Shown here: positions 35,584 through 46,285 of the stretch, piece after piece
How positions within the stretch are numbered: position 1 is the first letter of the stretch
Layout: every line of letters begins with the position of its first letter
Assembly: GCA_036501145.1 (NCBI GenBank)
Contig: DASYAV010000029.1
Location: 5,121 to 69,120 of the forward strand
Source of the DNA: PALSA-505 sp036501145
GTDB taxonomy: Bacteria; Actinomycetota; Actinomycetes; Streptosporangiales; Streptosporangiaceae
DNA: 64,000 nt
Direction: 5' to 3'
Position numbers and translations under genes: made by a program
The notes under the pieces: generated by a model
Database searches by the model: none
Told to the model about the DNA's origin: nothing
Seen by the model: the letters and a program-made list of their open reading frames with translations, nothing else

Positions 35584-35674
35584 CCCGGTACGGCGGGTGT
35601 CCGGTGGATGTCAGGCCGGTGTCGACCGCGAGCCGATGTCCGGGTGCCGGCTACCCGCGGGTACCGTTCGGAAT

Positions 35675-37477
35675 GTGAAGGCCGGGGGGAGAGCGAAGGC
35701 GAGGCCGGGAGCTGGCGCGGCTACCGCGCTCGGCCCTGACAAACGCGCCGCGGCCCTTGGCGCGGCCGAGCGGTCGGCCGCGCTGGGCGGCCTGGCCGCC
35801 CGTGAGCAGCACGTCCTCGTGGTCGGCGGCGGCGTGGTCGGCGCCGGGGTGGCGCTGGACGCGGCCACCAGAGGCCTGTCCGTGGGCCTGGTGGAGGCCA
35901 GGGACTTCGCCTCCGGTACCTCCTCGCGGTCGAGCAAGCTCATCCACGGCGGCCTCCGCTATCTGGAGCAGCTCAACTTCGCACTGGTCCGCGAGGCGCT
36001 GACCGAGCGGTCGCTGCTGCTCGACCGGATCGCCCCGCATCTGGTCCGCCCGGTGTCGTTCCTCTACCCGCTCACTCACCGCGGCGGCTGGGAGCGGGCC
36101 TACGTCGGCGCCGGGGTGACCCTGTACGACAGCCTCGGCTTCTCCATGGGCCAGGTCCGCGGCCTGCCCGGGCACCGCCAGCTGACCAGGCGCTCGGCGC
36201 TGGAACTGGCCCCGGCGCTGAAACGCAGCGCGGTGCACGGCGCGATCAGGTACTGGGACGCGCAGGTGGACGACGCCAGGTTCGTCGTCACCGTGCTGCG
36301 CACCGCGGCCAGCTACGGCGCCATGATCGCCTCCCGTACCCAGGTGACCGGGTTCCTGCGCGAGGGCGAGCGGGTCACCGGGGTGCGCGCGGTGGACCTG
36401 GAGTCCGGCGCCGAGCTTGAGTTCCGCGCCCAGCAGGTGGTGAACGCGACCGGCGTGTGGACCGACGAGATCCAGGCGCTGGTCGGCGGCCGCGGCGTGA
36501 TCAACGTACGCGCGTCCAAGGGCGTGCACCTGGTCGTGCCCAAGGACCGCATCCACTCCCGCACCGGGGTCATCCTGCGCACCCCGGTGAGCGTGCTGTT
36601 CGTCATCCCCTGGGGCCGGCACTGGATCATCGGCACCACCGACACCGAGTGGTCGCTGGACAAGGCGCACCCCGCCGCCAGCCGGTCCGACATCGACTAC
36701 GTGCTCGGCCAGGTTAACCGGGTGCTGCGGGTCCCGCTGACCAGGGACGACGTCGAGGGGGTGTACGCCGGGCTGCGCCCGCTGCTGAGCGGTGAGTCGG
36801 ACGAGACGTCGAAGCTGTCCCGCGAGCACACGGTGGCGCACCCGGTCCCCGGGCTGGTGATGATCGCGGGTGGCAAGTACACCACCTACCGGGTGATGGC
36901 CAGGGACGCGGTGGACGCGGTGGCGCACGGGCTGGACGGACGCGTGCCGCGCTCCTGCACCGACCAGGTGCCCCTGGTGGGCGCGGAGGGATTCCCCGCG
37001 CTGTGGAACTCCCGGTACCAGCTGGCCCGCGACTCCGGCCTGCACGTGGCCAGGATCGAACACCTGCTGCACCGGTACGGCACGCTGATCGGCGAGGTGC
37101 TCGGGCTGATCGACGCCGATCCCGGTCTCGGCAGGCCGCTGGGCGGCGCGGACGACTATCTGCGCGCCGAGATCGTCTACGCCGCGTCGCACGAGGGAGC
37201 CCGGCACCTGGACGACGCGCTGACCAGGCGCACCCACATCTCCATCGAGACCTGGGACCACGGCATGTCGGTCGCGGCCGAGGCCGCCGCCCTGATGGCC
37301 GGGCCGCTCGGCTGGAACTCCAGGCAGACCGCGCGTGAGGTCGAGCACTACCGCGGCCGGATCGCCGCCGAGCGGGCCGCGCAGGACGCCAGCGACGACC
37401 AGACCGCCGACGCGATCCGGCTCGGCGCCCCCGACATCGTGCCGCTGGTCGGCATCTCCGCCGCCAGCGGGCGATGA
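35675..37477 (+). CDS. glpD: aerobic glycerol-3-phosphate dehydrogenase
   Basis: 600 residues: FAD-dependent oxidation of glycerol-3-phosphate to DHAP at the membrane. The dinucleotide fold is HVLVVGGGVVGAGVALDAAT, then DFASGTSSRSSKLIHGGLRY, a GlpD signature. IPWGRHWIIGTTDTEW, RPLLSG and MIAGGKYTTYRVMARDAVD are in the catalytic domain. A C-terminal GlpD domain follows. The GTG at 35675 is seven bases after TACCGT, suggesting a leaderless message; longer upstream starts would include non-conserved sequence. Confidence 0.95.
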   Translation: MKAGGRAKARPGAGAATALGPDKRAAALGAAERSAALGGLAAREQHVLVVGGGVVGAGVALDAATRGLSVGLVEARDFASGTSSRSSKLIHGGLRYLEQLNFALVREALTERSLLLDRIAPHLVRPVSFLYPLTHRGGWERAYVGAGVTLYDSLGFSMGQVRGLPGHRQLTRRSALELAPALKRSAVHGAIRYWDAQVDDARFVVTVLRTAASYGAMIASRTQVTGFLREGERVTGVRAVDLESGAELEFRAQQVVNATGVWTDEIQALVGGRGVINVRASKGVHLVVPKDRIHSRTGVILRTPVSVLFVIPWGRHWIIGTTDTEWSLDKAHPAASRSDIDYVLGQVNRVLRVPLTRDDVEGVYAGLRPLLSGESDETSKLSREHTVAHPVPGLVMIAGGKYTTYRVMARDAVDAVAHGLDGRVPRSCTDQVPLVGAEGFPALWNSRYQLARDSGLHVARIEHLLHRYGTLIGEVLGLIDADPGLGRPLGGADDYLRAEIVYAASHEGARHLDDALTRRTHISIETWDHGMSVAAEAAALMAGPLGWNSRQTAREVEHYRGRIAAERAAQDASDDQTADAIRLGAPDIVPLVGISAASGR

Positions 37478-37494
37478 GCCCCGGTCACACTCCC

Positions 37495-37500
37495 TAGAAT
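37495..37500 (+). promoter_or_regulatory. -10 box of a leaderless trpS transcript
   Basis: TAGAAT ends six bases before the trpS ATG (37507) and no Shine-Dalgarno sequence is present, so transcription probably starts at the ATG itself. No clear -35 is seen. Confidence 0.6.
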
Positions 37501-37506
37501 CGTGGG

Positions 37507-38553
37507 ATGACCACGCCGTCCCGGCCTGGGACCCGGGCGTCCCGGCCCCGTGTCCTGTCTGGCATCCAGCCCACCGCCGACTCCTTCCACCTGGGCAACT
37601 ACCTGGGCGCGGTGCGGCAGTGGGTGGCCCTGCAGGACACTCACGACGCGTTCTACTGCGTGGTGGACCTGCACGCGCTGACCGTGCCGCAGGACCCGGC
37701 GTTGCTGCGCCGCCGGACCAGGGTCGCCGCCGCGCAGCTGTTCGCGGCCGGCCTCGACCCGCAGCGCTGCACGGTCTTCGTGCAGAGCCACGTGCCCGAG
37801 CACACCGAGCTGGCCTGGGTGCTCAGCTGCCTGACCGGGTTCGGCGAGGCCAGCCGGATGACCCAGTTCAAGGACAAGTCGGCCCGTGGTGGGGTGGAGC
37901 AGGCCAGCGTCGGCCTGTTCACCTACCCGATCCTGCAGGCCGCCGACATCCTGCTCTACCAGGCCGACCAGGTGCCGGTGGGTGAGGACCAGCGGCAGCA
38001 TCTGGAGCTCACCAGGGACCTCGCGCAGCGGTTCAACCACCGGTACGGGAAGGTCTTCACCGTGCCGGGCCCCTACATCCTGGCCGACGTGGCCAAGATC
38101 AACGACTTGCAGGATCCCACGGTGAAGATGAGCAAGTCCGCGTCCTCGCCGCAGGGCATCGTGGACGTGCTCGACGACCCGGGCGCGATCCGCAAGAAGA
38201 TCGCCCGCGCGGTCACCGACACCGGCTCGGAGGTCCGCGCCGACGAGGCGGCCAAGCCAGGCATCACCAACCTGCTGCGGATCTACTCCGCCCTGGCCCG
38301 GGTGCCGGTGGCCGAGGTCGAGGCCAGGTACGCCGGCGCCGGGTACGGCACGTTCAAGAAGGAACTTGCCGAACTGGTGGTGACGGAGTTCGCGGCGGTG
38401 CGGGAGCGGACCGAGAAGATGCTCGCCGACGAGGCCGAACTGGACCGGCTGCTGGCCGAGGGAGCCGGCCGGGCCGGTCAGGTGGCCAGGCAGACCATGA
38501 CGCTGGCCAAGGAGCACATCGGGCTGCTGTCCGGGCTGGCCCGCAACCGGTGA
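37507..38553 (+). CDS. trpS: tryptophanyl-tRNA synthetase
   Basis: 348 residues, class Ic. The HIGH-like FHLGN is at 27-31 after SGIQPTADS, and KMSKS is at 207-211. YPILQAADILLYQADQVPVG and the RFNHRYG segment are characteristic. It charges tRNA-Trp. The gene is followed, convergently, by the D,D-carboxypeptidase, a conserved actinobacterial neighbourhood. Confidence 0.97.
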   Translation: MTTPSRPGTRASRPRVLSGIQPTADSFHLGNYLGAVRQWVALQDTHDAFYCVVDLHALTVPQDPALLRRRTRVAAAQLFAAGLDPQRCTVFVQSHVPEHTELAWVLSCLTGFGEASRMTQFKDKSARGGVEQASVGLFTYPILQAADILLYQADQVPVGEDQRQHLELTRDLAQRFNHRYGKVFTVPGPYILADVAKINDLQDPTVKMSKSASSPQGIVDVLDDPGAIRKKIARAVTDTGSEVRADEAAKPGITNLLRIYSALARVPVAEVEARYAGAGYGTFKKELAELVVTEFAAVRERTEKMLADEAELDRLLAEGAGRAGQVARQTMTLAKEHIGLLSGLARNR

Positions 38554-38616
38554 CCGCCGCGGCCGCGCCGGTCACCCCCGGAGCCGGGCCGCGCCGGTAA
38601 CCCCGGGCTGGGCCGG

Positions 38617-39849
38617 TCACCGCCGCGGCTGGGACGGCGGGCTATCGCCGCGGCCGCGGCGCCGGGCCGCGACCGCCATCGCCCGCCGGTGGTGCACCAC
38701 GAAGCCGGCCACGATAAGCAAGGCCAGCAGCAGGAACGCCACCCCGACGAGGACCGGTGCCGCCGACGACGAACTGCTGGCCGCGGCGGCGGCCGGCTGC
38801 AGGGACGGGCTCGCTGTGGGTTTCCTGCGCGCGCTCACCTTGGGCTTGCTGCTGGCCGTGGCCGACGGCAGCGGGCCGACCAGCGTACCCACCGGCTTGA
38901 CCTTGCTGTTCGCGGCGAATCCCCAGTTCAGCAGGCGGGCAGCGTACTTGAACTCGGTCAGTGACGGGCAGTGCAGCAGCGTCACGATCAGCGTCACGCC
39001 GTTCCGCTTGGCCATGCCCATATAGGTGGCGCCGGCCGATGAGGTCCAGCCGAGCTTGCCGCCGATGTCCCCGCGGTAGCTGGTCAGCAGCTGGTTCTGG
39101 TTGACCAGCGTGACCCATTTGCGCGGCTTGACCTCGAACCGGGCGGCCCGGGTGCGGTCGTAGCCGAGGAACGGCCGGCTGGCCAGCGCCTGCCGGGCGA
39201 TCAGCGCCTCGTCGTAGGCCGAGGTGTGCTGCCCCTTCGCGTCCAGCCCGTTCGGCTCCTTGGCCACCGTGTCGTCGGCCTGCAGTTTGTGCGCCTCGTC
39301 GTTGATCAGCGTCATGCCGTGGCTGAACGAGCCGGTGGCCTGGGCCAGCGCGACCGCCGCGTCGTTGGCCGAGATGGTCAGCAGCGCGGTGAACAGGTTA
39401 TGGATCGCGTAGTGGTGGCCGGGGAGCAGCCCCACGTCGTTCGGCTCGGTGTGCGCGGCCCACTTCGTGGCGACCGTGGTCGCGTCCGGCTTCAGCTCCG
39501 GGATCAGCGAGATCGCGGTGAGCACCTTGAGCGTGCTGGCCGGCCTGAACCAGCCGTGCGCGTCCCTGGCCGCCAGCACCTGGCCGGTGCCGGCGTTGGC
39601 CACGACGAACGCGCTGGCCTTGAGCTTGGGCAGCCGCGGCGTGCCGTGGCTGGGGTAGTTCACCACGGTGCCGTGGCTGGCCAGTTGCTGGCCGCCCTGT
39701 GTCCAGTCACCGTGGCTGGCCGTCTTCCCCGACGCGGCGGCGCCGGCCGGCGCCGCACCCAGCGCGGGCGCGGCCAGCAGGACGACCCCCGCGGCGCAGG
39801 CAGCGGCGATGGGCCTCGCGGCGCAGCCGCGCCCCCGCCTGGCTGCCAT
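38617..39849 (-). CDS. D-alanyl-D-alanine carboxypeptidase (PBP5 family)
   Basis: 410 residues. It has a signal peptide of about 38 residues (ARPIAAACAAGVVLLAAPAL), a serine carboxypeptidase domain and a C-terminal anchor (VLVGVAFLLLALLIVAGFVV) before a basic cytosolic end. The SxxK motif is STLK at 105-108 and SxN is SAN at 160-162. The third motif, normally KTG, reads KLG at 265-267. It trims peptidoglycan stem peptides outside the membrane. The ATG at 39849 has AGGAGG six bases upstream; a longer frame to 40017 is not used. Confidence 0.92.
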   Translation of the reverse strand: MAARRGRGCAARPIAAACAAGVVLLAAPALGAAPAGAAASGKTASHGDWTQGGQQLASHGTVVNYPSHGTPRLPKLKASAFVVANAGTGQVLAARDAHGWFRPASTLKVLTAISLIPELKPDATTVATKWAAHTEPNDVGLLPGHHYAIHNLFTALLTISANDAAVALAQATGSFSHGMTLINDEAHKLQADDTVAKEPNGLDAKGQHTSAYDEALIARQALASRPFLGYDRTRAARFEVKPRKWVTLVNQNQLLTSYRGDIGGKLGWTSSAGATYMGMAKRNGVTLIVTLLHCPSLTEFKYAARLLNWGFAANSKVKPVGTLVGPLPSATASSKPKVSARRKPTASPSLQPAAAAASSSSSAAPVLVGVAFLLLALLIVAGFVVHHRRAMAVAARRRGRGDSPPSQPRR

Positions 39850-39998
39850 GGCCGGCCTCCTGGTCCCGGTGGTGGCTTCGTGTGCTGTAACGGCAACTGC
39901 ACGTATGCAGTTCCCCGTGGCTAACCGTACTGGGTCAGCCGCCCAGGACGTGGCACGTGACGGGTGCGGGTCACTGTCTGTGTGCCCGGCGCGCGGCT

Positions 39999-40004
39999 TA
40001 GCCT
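39999..40004 (+). promoter_or_regulatory. -10 box of a leaderless mutase transcript
   Basis: TAGCCT ends six bases before the mutase ATG at 40011, with no ribosome-binding site between them. Confidence 0.5.
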
Positions 40005-40010
40005 TGACCC

Positions 40011-41591
<1,581 letters not shown>

Positions 41592-41747
41592 GAGTAGGCG
41601 AACACCCCCTTGGCCCAGCCTCGTGTCAGGATCACCATAAAGGGTTATGGGCAGCCCGCTCCCAGGTTACGATCCGTGCACGATCAGTTACAGATTCGCA
41701 TGGATGGCGGCCTTGATGCCCACTTGTTCCCTGTCTGGAGGTAACCG

Positions 41748-42914
41748 GTGATCATCGACTGGAACCCGTCCCGTGGACCTACGCTCGGCGTGGAGTGGGA
41801 GCTCCAGCTCATCGACGCGAAGACCAGGACGCTGCGCCAGGACGCCAGGGAGGTCCTCGCCGCGCTGCCCGACCTCGCCGAGGGCAGCGAGCGTCCTAAG
41901 ATCCGCTACGAGCTCATGCAGTCCCAGGTCGAGCTGTCCACCGGAATCTGCTCCACGGTGGCCGAGGCCAAGGACGACCTGGCCGGGACAATCTCGCAAC
42001 TCCAGCGGGTCACCCACGCCCGCGATATGATGCTGACCTGCGCGGGGACGCATCCCTTCAGTGACTGGCGGGACGCGAAGATGGCGCCGGTACCGCGGTA
42101 CGCCGAGCTCGTCGAGCAGATGCAGTGGCTGGTCCGGCAGGTCGAGCTTTTCAGCGTCCAGGTCCATGTGGGCCTCGCTGACGGCAGTACCGCGATCCCG
42201 ATCATCAACGCACTGGCCAGGTACCTGCCGCACTTCCTCGCGCTGACCGCATCGAGCCCGTTCTGGAACGGCCAGGACACCGGGCTGGCATCCAGCCGCG
42301 CGGTCATCTTCGGCGGGCTGCCGACCGCGGGGCCACCGCACCGGCTGGCCGACTGGAGTGAGTTCGAGGAGTACATGGACACGCTGGTCCGCGCCGGGAC
42401 GATCCGGAGCATCAAGGAGGTGTGGTGGGACATCCGCCCGCACCCGGACTTCGGCACGATCGAAGTGCGGATGTGTGACGGCGTCCCGACCATGCGTGAG
42501 ATAGGCATGGTCGCCGCGCTCTCCCAGTGCCTGGTACAGCAGTTCACCGCTCAGCTCGAGCGTGGCTACCAGCTGCCCAGCCCCGCGACTTGGGTCGTTC
42601 GGGACAACAAATGGCGTGCGACAAGGTACGGTCTTGACGCAATAGTGATCACCGATGACAGCGGTGCCACAGCGCCGATGCGTGATGAACTTTATGAGCT
42701 CGCGCGCGAGCTCGAGCCTGTCGCGGACAGGCTCGGCTGCGGCGCCGAGCTCGGTGTGGTTTCAGAAGTGCTCGAGCAGGGAGCATCCTACGAGAGGCAG
42801 CGCGCCATCATGGCCGATGGTGGCGCGCTGACCGAGGTCGTCGACGCTCTGGTGACGGAGTTCACCGAAGACCGGTTCCTGTGCCCTGGGGAGGCAGCGC
42901 ATGCCGGGAGATGA
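41748..42914 (+). CDS. glutamate-cysteine ligase family (YbdK-type carboxylate-amine ligase)
   Basis: 388 residues of the GCS2 family: PTLGVEWELQLIDAKTRTLR at the start, then QSQVELSTGICSTVAEAKDD, THPFSDW, HVGLADG and EVWWDIRPHPDFGTIEVRMC. Members form gamma-glutamyl amide bonds in an ATP-dependent way; the true substrate is not known. GTG start with GGAGG seven bases upstream. It overlaps the next gene, an M20 amidohydrolase, by 14 bases, so the pair is likely one pathway. Confidence 0.9.
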   Translation: MIIDWNPSRGPTLGVEWELQLIDAKTRTLRQDAREVLAALPDLAEGSERPKIRYELMQSQVELSTGICSTVAEAKDDLAGTISQLQRVTHARDMMLTCAGTHPFSDWRDAKMAPVPRYAELVEQMQWLVRQVELFSVQVHVGLADGSTAIPIINALARYLPHFLALTASSPFWNGQDTGLASSRAVIFGGLPTAGPPHRLADWSEFEEYMDTLVRAGTIRSIKEVWWDIRPHPDFGTIEVRMCDGVPTMREIGMVAALSQCLVQQFTAQLERGYQLPSPATWVVRDNKWRATRYGLDAIVITDDSGATAPMRDELYELARELEPVADRLGCGAELGVVSEVLEQGASYERQRAIMADGGALTEVVDALVTEFTEDRFLCPGEAAHAGR

Positions 42915-44136
42915 TCTGACGGGGGAACTCGAGGCGTTCCTCGCCCAGCACACGGGCGAGCTCGTCGAGTTCCGCCGGGATCTGCATGCCCATCCGGAGA
43001 TCGGTTATCACGAGCACCGAACCACCCGGCGGGTCGCGCAGCGGCTGACCGCGGCGGGCCTGCGGCCCAAGCTGCTGCCCAAGGGTACCGGGCTGACCGT
43101 CGATGTCGGCGACGGGGATGGGCCCATCGTCGCGCTGCGCGCGGACCTGGACGCGCTGCCGATCCAGGACGAGAAGGCCGTGCCCTACCGGTCCACGGTG
43201 CCGAACGTCTGCCACGCCTGCGGGCACGACGTGCACACCACGATGCTGCTCGGCACCGGGCTGTTCCTCGCCGCGCACGCCGGCCAGCTGCGGCTGCCCG
43301 GCCGGGTGCGGCTGATCTTCCAGCCGGCCGAGGAGGTCCCGGGCGGCGCGCTCGACGTGCTCGCCGCGGGCGGCATCGCCGGCGTGGACCGGATCTTCGC
43401 GCTGCACTGTGACCCGCGGCTCGACGTGGGCAAGGTCGGCATCAGGACCGGCCCGATCACCGCGGCCTGCGACAAGATCACCGTCCGGGTCACCGGCCCA
43501 GGCGGGCACACCGCCCGGCCGCACCTGACCGCCGACCTGGTCTTCGCGCTCGGCAAGATCGTCACCGAGCTGCCCGCCGCGCTCACCCGCCGGGTGGACC
43601 CGCGGTCCAGCCTCAGCCTGGTGTGGGGCCGGATCAGCGCCGGCACCGCGGCCAACGCGATCCCCGACGACGGGGTGGTCGAAGGCACCGTCCGCTGTCT
43701 CGACGACGAAGCCTGGCAGGCCGCCCCCGACCTGCTCAAGGCGCTGATCGACTCGGTGGCCGGCGCCTACGGGGTGCTGGCCGACCTCAGCTACCAGCGC
43801 AACGTGCCGCCCACCGTCAACGAGGCGGTCAGCGCCGCGATGCTCTCCACCGCCGCGCAGCGGGTGCTCGGCGCCGACGCGGTCACCTCCACCCCGCAAA
43901 GCCTCGGCGGCGAAGACTTCGCCTGGTACCTGGAGTCGATCCCCGGTGCGCTGGCCCGGCTCGGCGTCCGCACCCCCGGCTCGCCCAGCCTCGACATCCA
44001 CCAGGCCACCTTCGACGTGGACGAGCGGGCCATCGGCACCGGCATCAAGCTGCTCGCGCAGACCTCGCTGACCGCGCTGCGCGACGCCGGCGGTGGCACG
44101 GCGCTGGACACGGTGGCCCGCGCCGCGAGTGCCTAG
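42901..44136 (+). CDS. M20 family amidohydrolase
   Basis: 411 residues, M20D type (hippurate hydrolase/N-acyl amino acid amidohydrolase-like). Residues 21-37 EFRRDLHAHPEIGYHEH and the metal-site CHACGHDVHTTMLLG (C107, H109) are typical, with FQPAEEVPGG and the final GGEDFAWYLESIPG. These enzymes cleave N-acyl groups from amino acids or conjugates. The gene starts inside the ligase gene (14-base overlap), suggesting a make-and-cleave amide pair. Confidence 0.92.
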   Translation: MPGDDLTGELEAFLAQHTGELVEFRRDLHAHPEIGYHEHRTTRRVAQRLTAAGLRPKLLPKGTGLTVDVGDGDGPIVALRADLDALPIQDEKAVPYRSTVPNVCHACGHDVHTTMLLGTGLFLAAHAGQLRLPGRVRLIFQPAEEVPGGALDVLAAGGIAGVDRIFALHCDPRLDVGKVGIRTGPITAACDKITVRVTGPGGHTARPHLTADLVFALGKIVTELPAALTRRVDPRSSLSLVWGRISAGTAANAIPDDGVVEGTVRCLDDEAWQAAPDLLKALIDSVAGAYGVLADLSYQRNVPPTVNEAVSAAMLSTAAQRVLGADAVTSTPQSLGGEDFAWYLESIPGALARLGVRTPGSPSLDIHQATFDVDERAIGTGIKLLAQTSLTALRDAGGGTALDTVARAASA

Positions 44137-44140
44137 CGCT

Positions 44141-44161
44141 CCCCGGCAGCCGCAGCCGGGG
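44141..44161 (+). terminator. small hairpin after the amidohydrolase
   Basis: CCCCGGC (44141-44147) pairs with GCCGGGG (44155-44161) around a 7-base loop, six bases beyond the stop codon. No T-run. Confidence 0.4.
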
Positions 44162-44196
44162 TGTGACACATCCGGGGCAGCGGGCCAACTAGAGGT

Positions 44197-44826
44197 GTGA
44201 GCCAGACAACGTCATCATCGCCGAACCCACCGCCGTCACGCCCGGCGCCGCCGCGCAGCGGGCTGGCTGACGGCGCCGCTGCCGAGTTCGAGGCGGTGTA
44301 CCGGGCGAACGTGGCGGCAGTGACCGCCTACTTCGCCCGGCGCACCGCGGAGCCGCAGACCGTGGCCGACCTCACTACGGACACCTTCGTCCAGGCGATC
44401 ACGTCGTTCGCCACCTTCGACCCGCGCAAAGGCACGGCACGTGCCTGGGTGTTCGGCATCGCCCGGCGGATCTACGCCGCGCACTGCGAAGCACACAGCC
44501 AACAGCGGAGCAGGGTGGAGCGCCTGGCGGGCCGCCGGGAACTCGCCCCCGACGAAGTCGGGGACCTGATCGACCGGATCGATGCCGAACGCGCGGGCCG
44601 GGAGCTGGTCAGCATGCTGACCACACTGCCTGCCGCGGACCGGGCGGTGGTCGAGCTGGTGGACCTGGCGGACCTCCGGGCCAAAGAAGCGGCCCAGGTG
44701 CTCGGCATCGCGCCGGGCACGCTGCGGATGCGGCTGATGCGGGCCCGGGCCCGGCTGCGGAAGGCGGCCGGCCCGGATTCTGGCGCACGTCCCGATCCTG
44801 CGAGTGAGCCAGAGGTGAGGACATGA
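44197..44826 (+). CDS. ECF-type RNA polymerase sigma factor
   Basis: 209 residues. After a Pro/Ser-rich 25-residue start, region 2 is EFEAVYRANVAAVTAYFARR with DLTTDTFVQAITSFATFDPR and ARAWVFGIARRIYAAH. Region 4 is LPAADRAVVELVDLADLRAK with LGIAPGTLRMRLMRARARL. GTG start. The last four bases overlap the next gene, the usual arrangement with a regulator or anti-sigma partner. Confidence 0.92.
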   Translation: MSQTTSSSPNPPPSRPAPPRSGLADGAAAEFEAVYRANVAAVTAYFARRTAEPQTVADLTTDTFVQAITSFATFDPRKGTARAWVFGIARRIYAAHCEAHSQQRSRVERLAGRRELAPDEVGDLIDRIDAERAGRELVSMLTTLPAADRAVVELVDLADLRAKEAAQVLGIAPGTLRMRLMRARARLRKAAGPDSGARPDPASEPEVRT

Positions 44827-45392
44827 CGAAGTTCGAGGACCATCTGTTCGGCCAGCTGATGGCCGAGCACGGGCACCACCTGCACGACCCGCGGCCACCG
44901 GCGCCGGCCCGCAACCCGGCCCGGCGGCTGGCCCGGCGGCCGGTGTGGCTGGCCACCGGCACGGTCGGCGTGGCGGGGGCGGTCACCGCGGCGGCGATGG
45001 CGCTGAGCAGCGCGCCGGCCATGGCCGCGTACGCGGTGACCCAGCAACACGGCACCACGTCGGTATCGGTCTACCGCGCGTCCGGCGTGCCCGGCGCCAA
45101 CGCCGCCCTGCACAAGATCCACGCCCGCGTGGTCGTTGTGCCGGTGCGGCCGGGCTGCCCATCGATCGGGTCGCTGCCACGCCCGCACCCGGCCCCGCAC
45201 CCGGCGGTGTCGGTCGGGACCAGCGTGTCCAAGAGCGGGCATCGCGCGGTCACGGTCAAGATCAAGGGCAGCATCCCGAAGGGGGACACGATGATCCTCG
45301 CGTTCAGCGGCGGCCGGGGTGACTCGCTGGGTGCCGGGGGCATCATCACCGGGCCCGTGCCGCACTGCGTGAGCCTCCCGGCCGCGCCGTAG
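44823..45392 (+). CDS. membrane-anchored partner of the ECF sigma factor
   Basis: 189 residues. Residues 1-45 are cytosolic and charged (TKFEDHLFGQLMAEHGHHLH). One transmembrane segment is at about 41-62 (VWLATGTVGVAGAVTAAAMA). The outside domain has two cysteines (PGCPSIG and PHCVSLP) and a histidine-bearing HPAPHPAVS. There is no HxxxCxxC zinc-finger anti-sigma motif. The ATGA overlap with the sigma gene suggests an anti-sigma role, but that is inference from position. Confidence 0.75.
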   Translation: MTKFEDHLFGQLMAEHGHHLHDPRPPAPARNPARRLARRPVWLATGTVGVAGAVTAAAMALSSAPAMAAYAVTQQHGTTSVSVYRASGVPGANAALHKIHARVVVVPVRPGCPSIGSLPRPHPAPHPAVSVGTSVSKSGHRAVTVKIKGSIPKGDTMILAFSGGRGDSLGAGGIITGPVPHCVSLPAAP

Positions 45393-45568
45393 CCCGGCGG
45401 GCCCGGCAGGCGGCCCGGCCGCGCGCACCCCGTCTGCGCGTGCCGGGCCGCCCGTGTGCCGGCCCTGCGTCCCGACGGCCTACAGTGGGTGCCGGGGTCA
45501 CCTCCGGTGATCCCGGCCGTTCCCCACAGGCCCACAGGCCCACAGACGCGCAGCGCGGAGTTCAGCAG

Positions 45569-46249
45569 GTGCCAGCAGCCCAGCAGCAGCCCGGCCAGGT
45601 CGCCAGGGCGGGCCCGGGGCCGGATGTGTACCGGTCCACCGTGGCCGTGGTGATCTGGTGGGTGTGGGCGGTGTTCGCCGCGGCCAACCTCATCGACCTG
45701 GCCGTTCAGGGGCACGATCACTTCGCCGCGGTCGTCGCCGCCGTCCTGCTCGTGATCACCGGGGTGGCGTTCGTCGCGGGCTTCCGGCCCCGGCTCACCG
45801 CCGACGACACCGGCCTGCAGATCAGCAATCCGCTGCGCAACCACCGGGTGTCCTGGGGCTGCGTGCAGGGCATGGAACTCGCCGACTCGCTGGAGATCCG
45901 CTGCGCCTGGCAGGACGACGGCCCGCAGCGCAGGAAGCTGTACGCCTGGGCGGTGCACTCGCCGCGGCGCAGCAGGCTCAAGACCGAACTGCGGGCCCAG
46001 CGCAAGGTCAGGGCCGAAGAACGCCGGTCGGAGACGTTCAGCAGGATGCCCGAGGAAGCCCGGGCCGCGATGACCAGGACCGACGCCGAGCACATCTACA
46101 ACTCGCTGCAGTCCCGCGCCGACCGGGTCCGGGCGGCCGACGCGCAGCCCGGGATGCCGGCCGGGCCGCCGGTGAGCCGCTGGGACTGGCCGGCCGTCGC
46201 CGCGCTGCTCGTCCCGGTCGTGCTGCTGATCGTGGTCGCGGCCGCCTGA
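45569..46249 (+). CDS. PH-domain-like membrane protein
   Basis: 226 residues. Two transmembrane helices (24-44, 53-71) are followed by a bacterial PH-like domain (FRPRLTADDTGLQISNPLRN, then VSWGCVQGMELADSLEIRCA) and a last helix at about 205-224. Similar proteins are common in actinobacteria without assigned function. The GTG at 45569 has GGAG eight bases upstream; TACAGT at 45481-45486 may be the -10. Confidence 0.8.
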   Translation: MPAAQQQPGQVARAGPGPDVYRSTVAVVIWWVWAVFAAANLIDLAVQGHDHFAAVVAAVLLVITGVAFVAGFRPRLTADDTGLQISNPLRNHRVSWGCVQGMELADSLEIRCAWQDDGPQRRKLYAWAVHSPRRSRLKTELRAQRKVRAEERRSETFSRMPEEARAAMTRTDAEHIYNSLQSRADRVRAADAQPGMPAGPPVSRWDWPAVAALLVPVVLLIVVAAA

Positions 46250-46285
46250 GCCGGCCCGCCTGGCCGCCGCGCCAGGGCCGGGGCG

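Noticed and set aside
35470..35739. 89-residue plus-strand frame before glpD
   Set aside because: Arg/Glu-rich and without similarity; the opposite strand carries the methyltransferase fragment.
38554..38616. GC-rich repeats between trpS and the carboxypeptidase
   Set aside because: Imperfect direct repeats of GCCGCGCCGGT type that could arise by composition; no clean hairpin for a bidirectional terminator.
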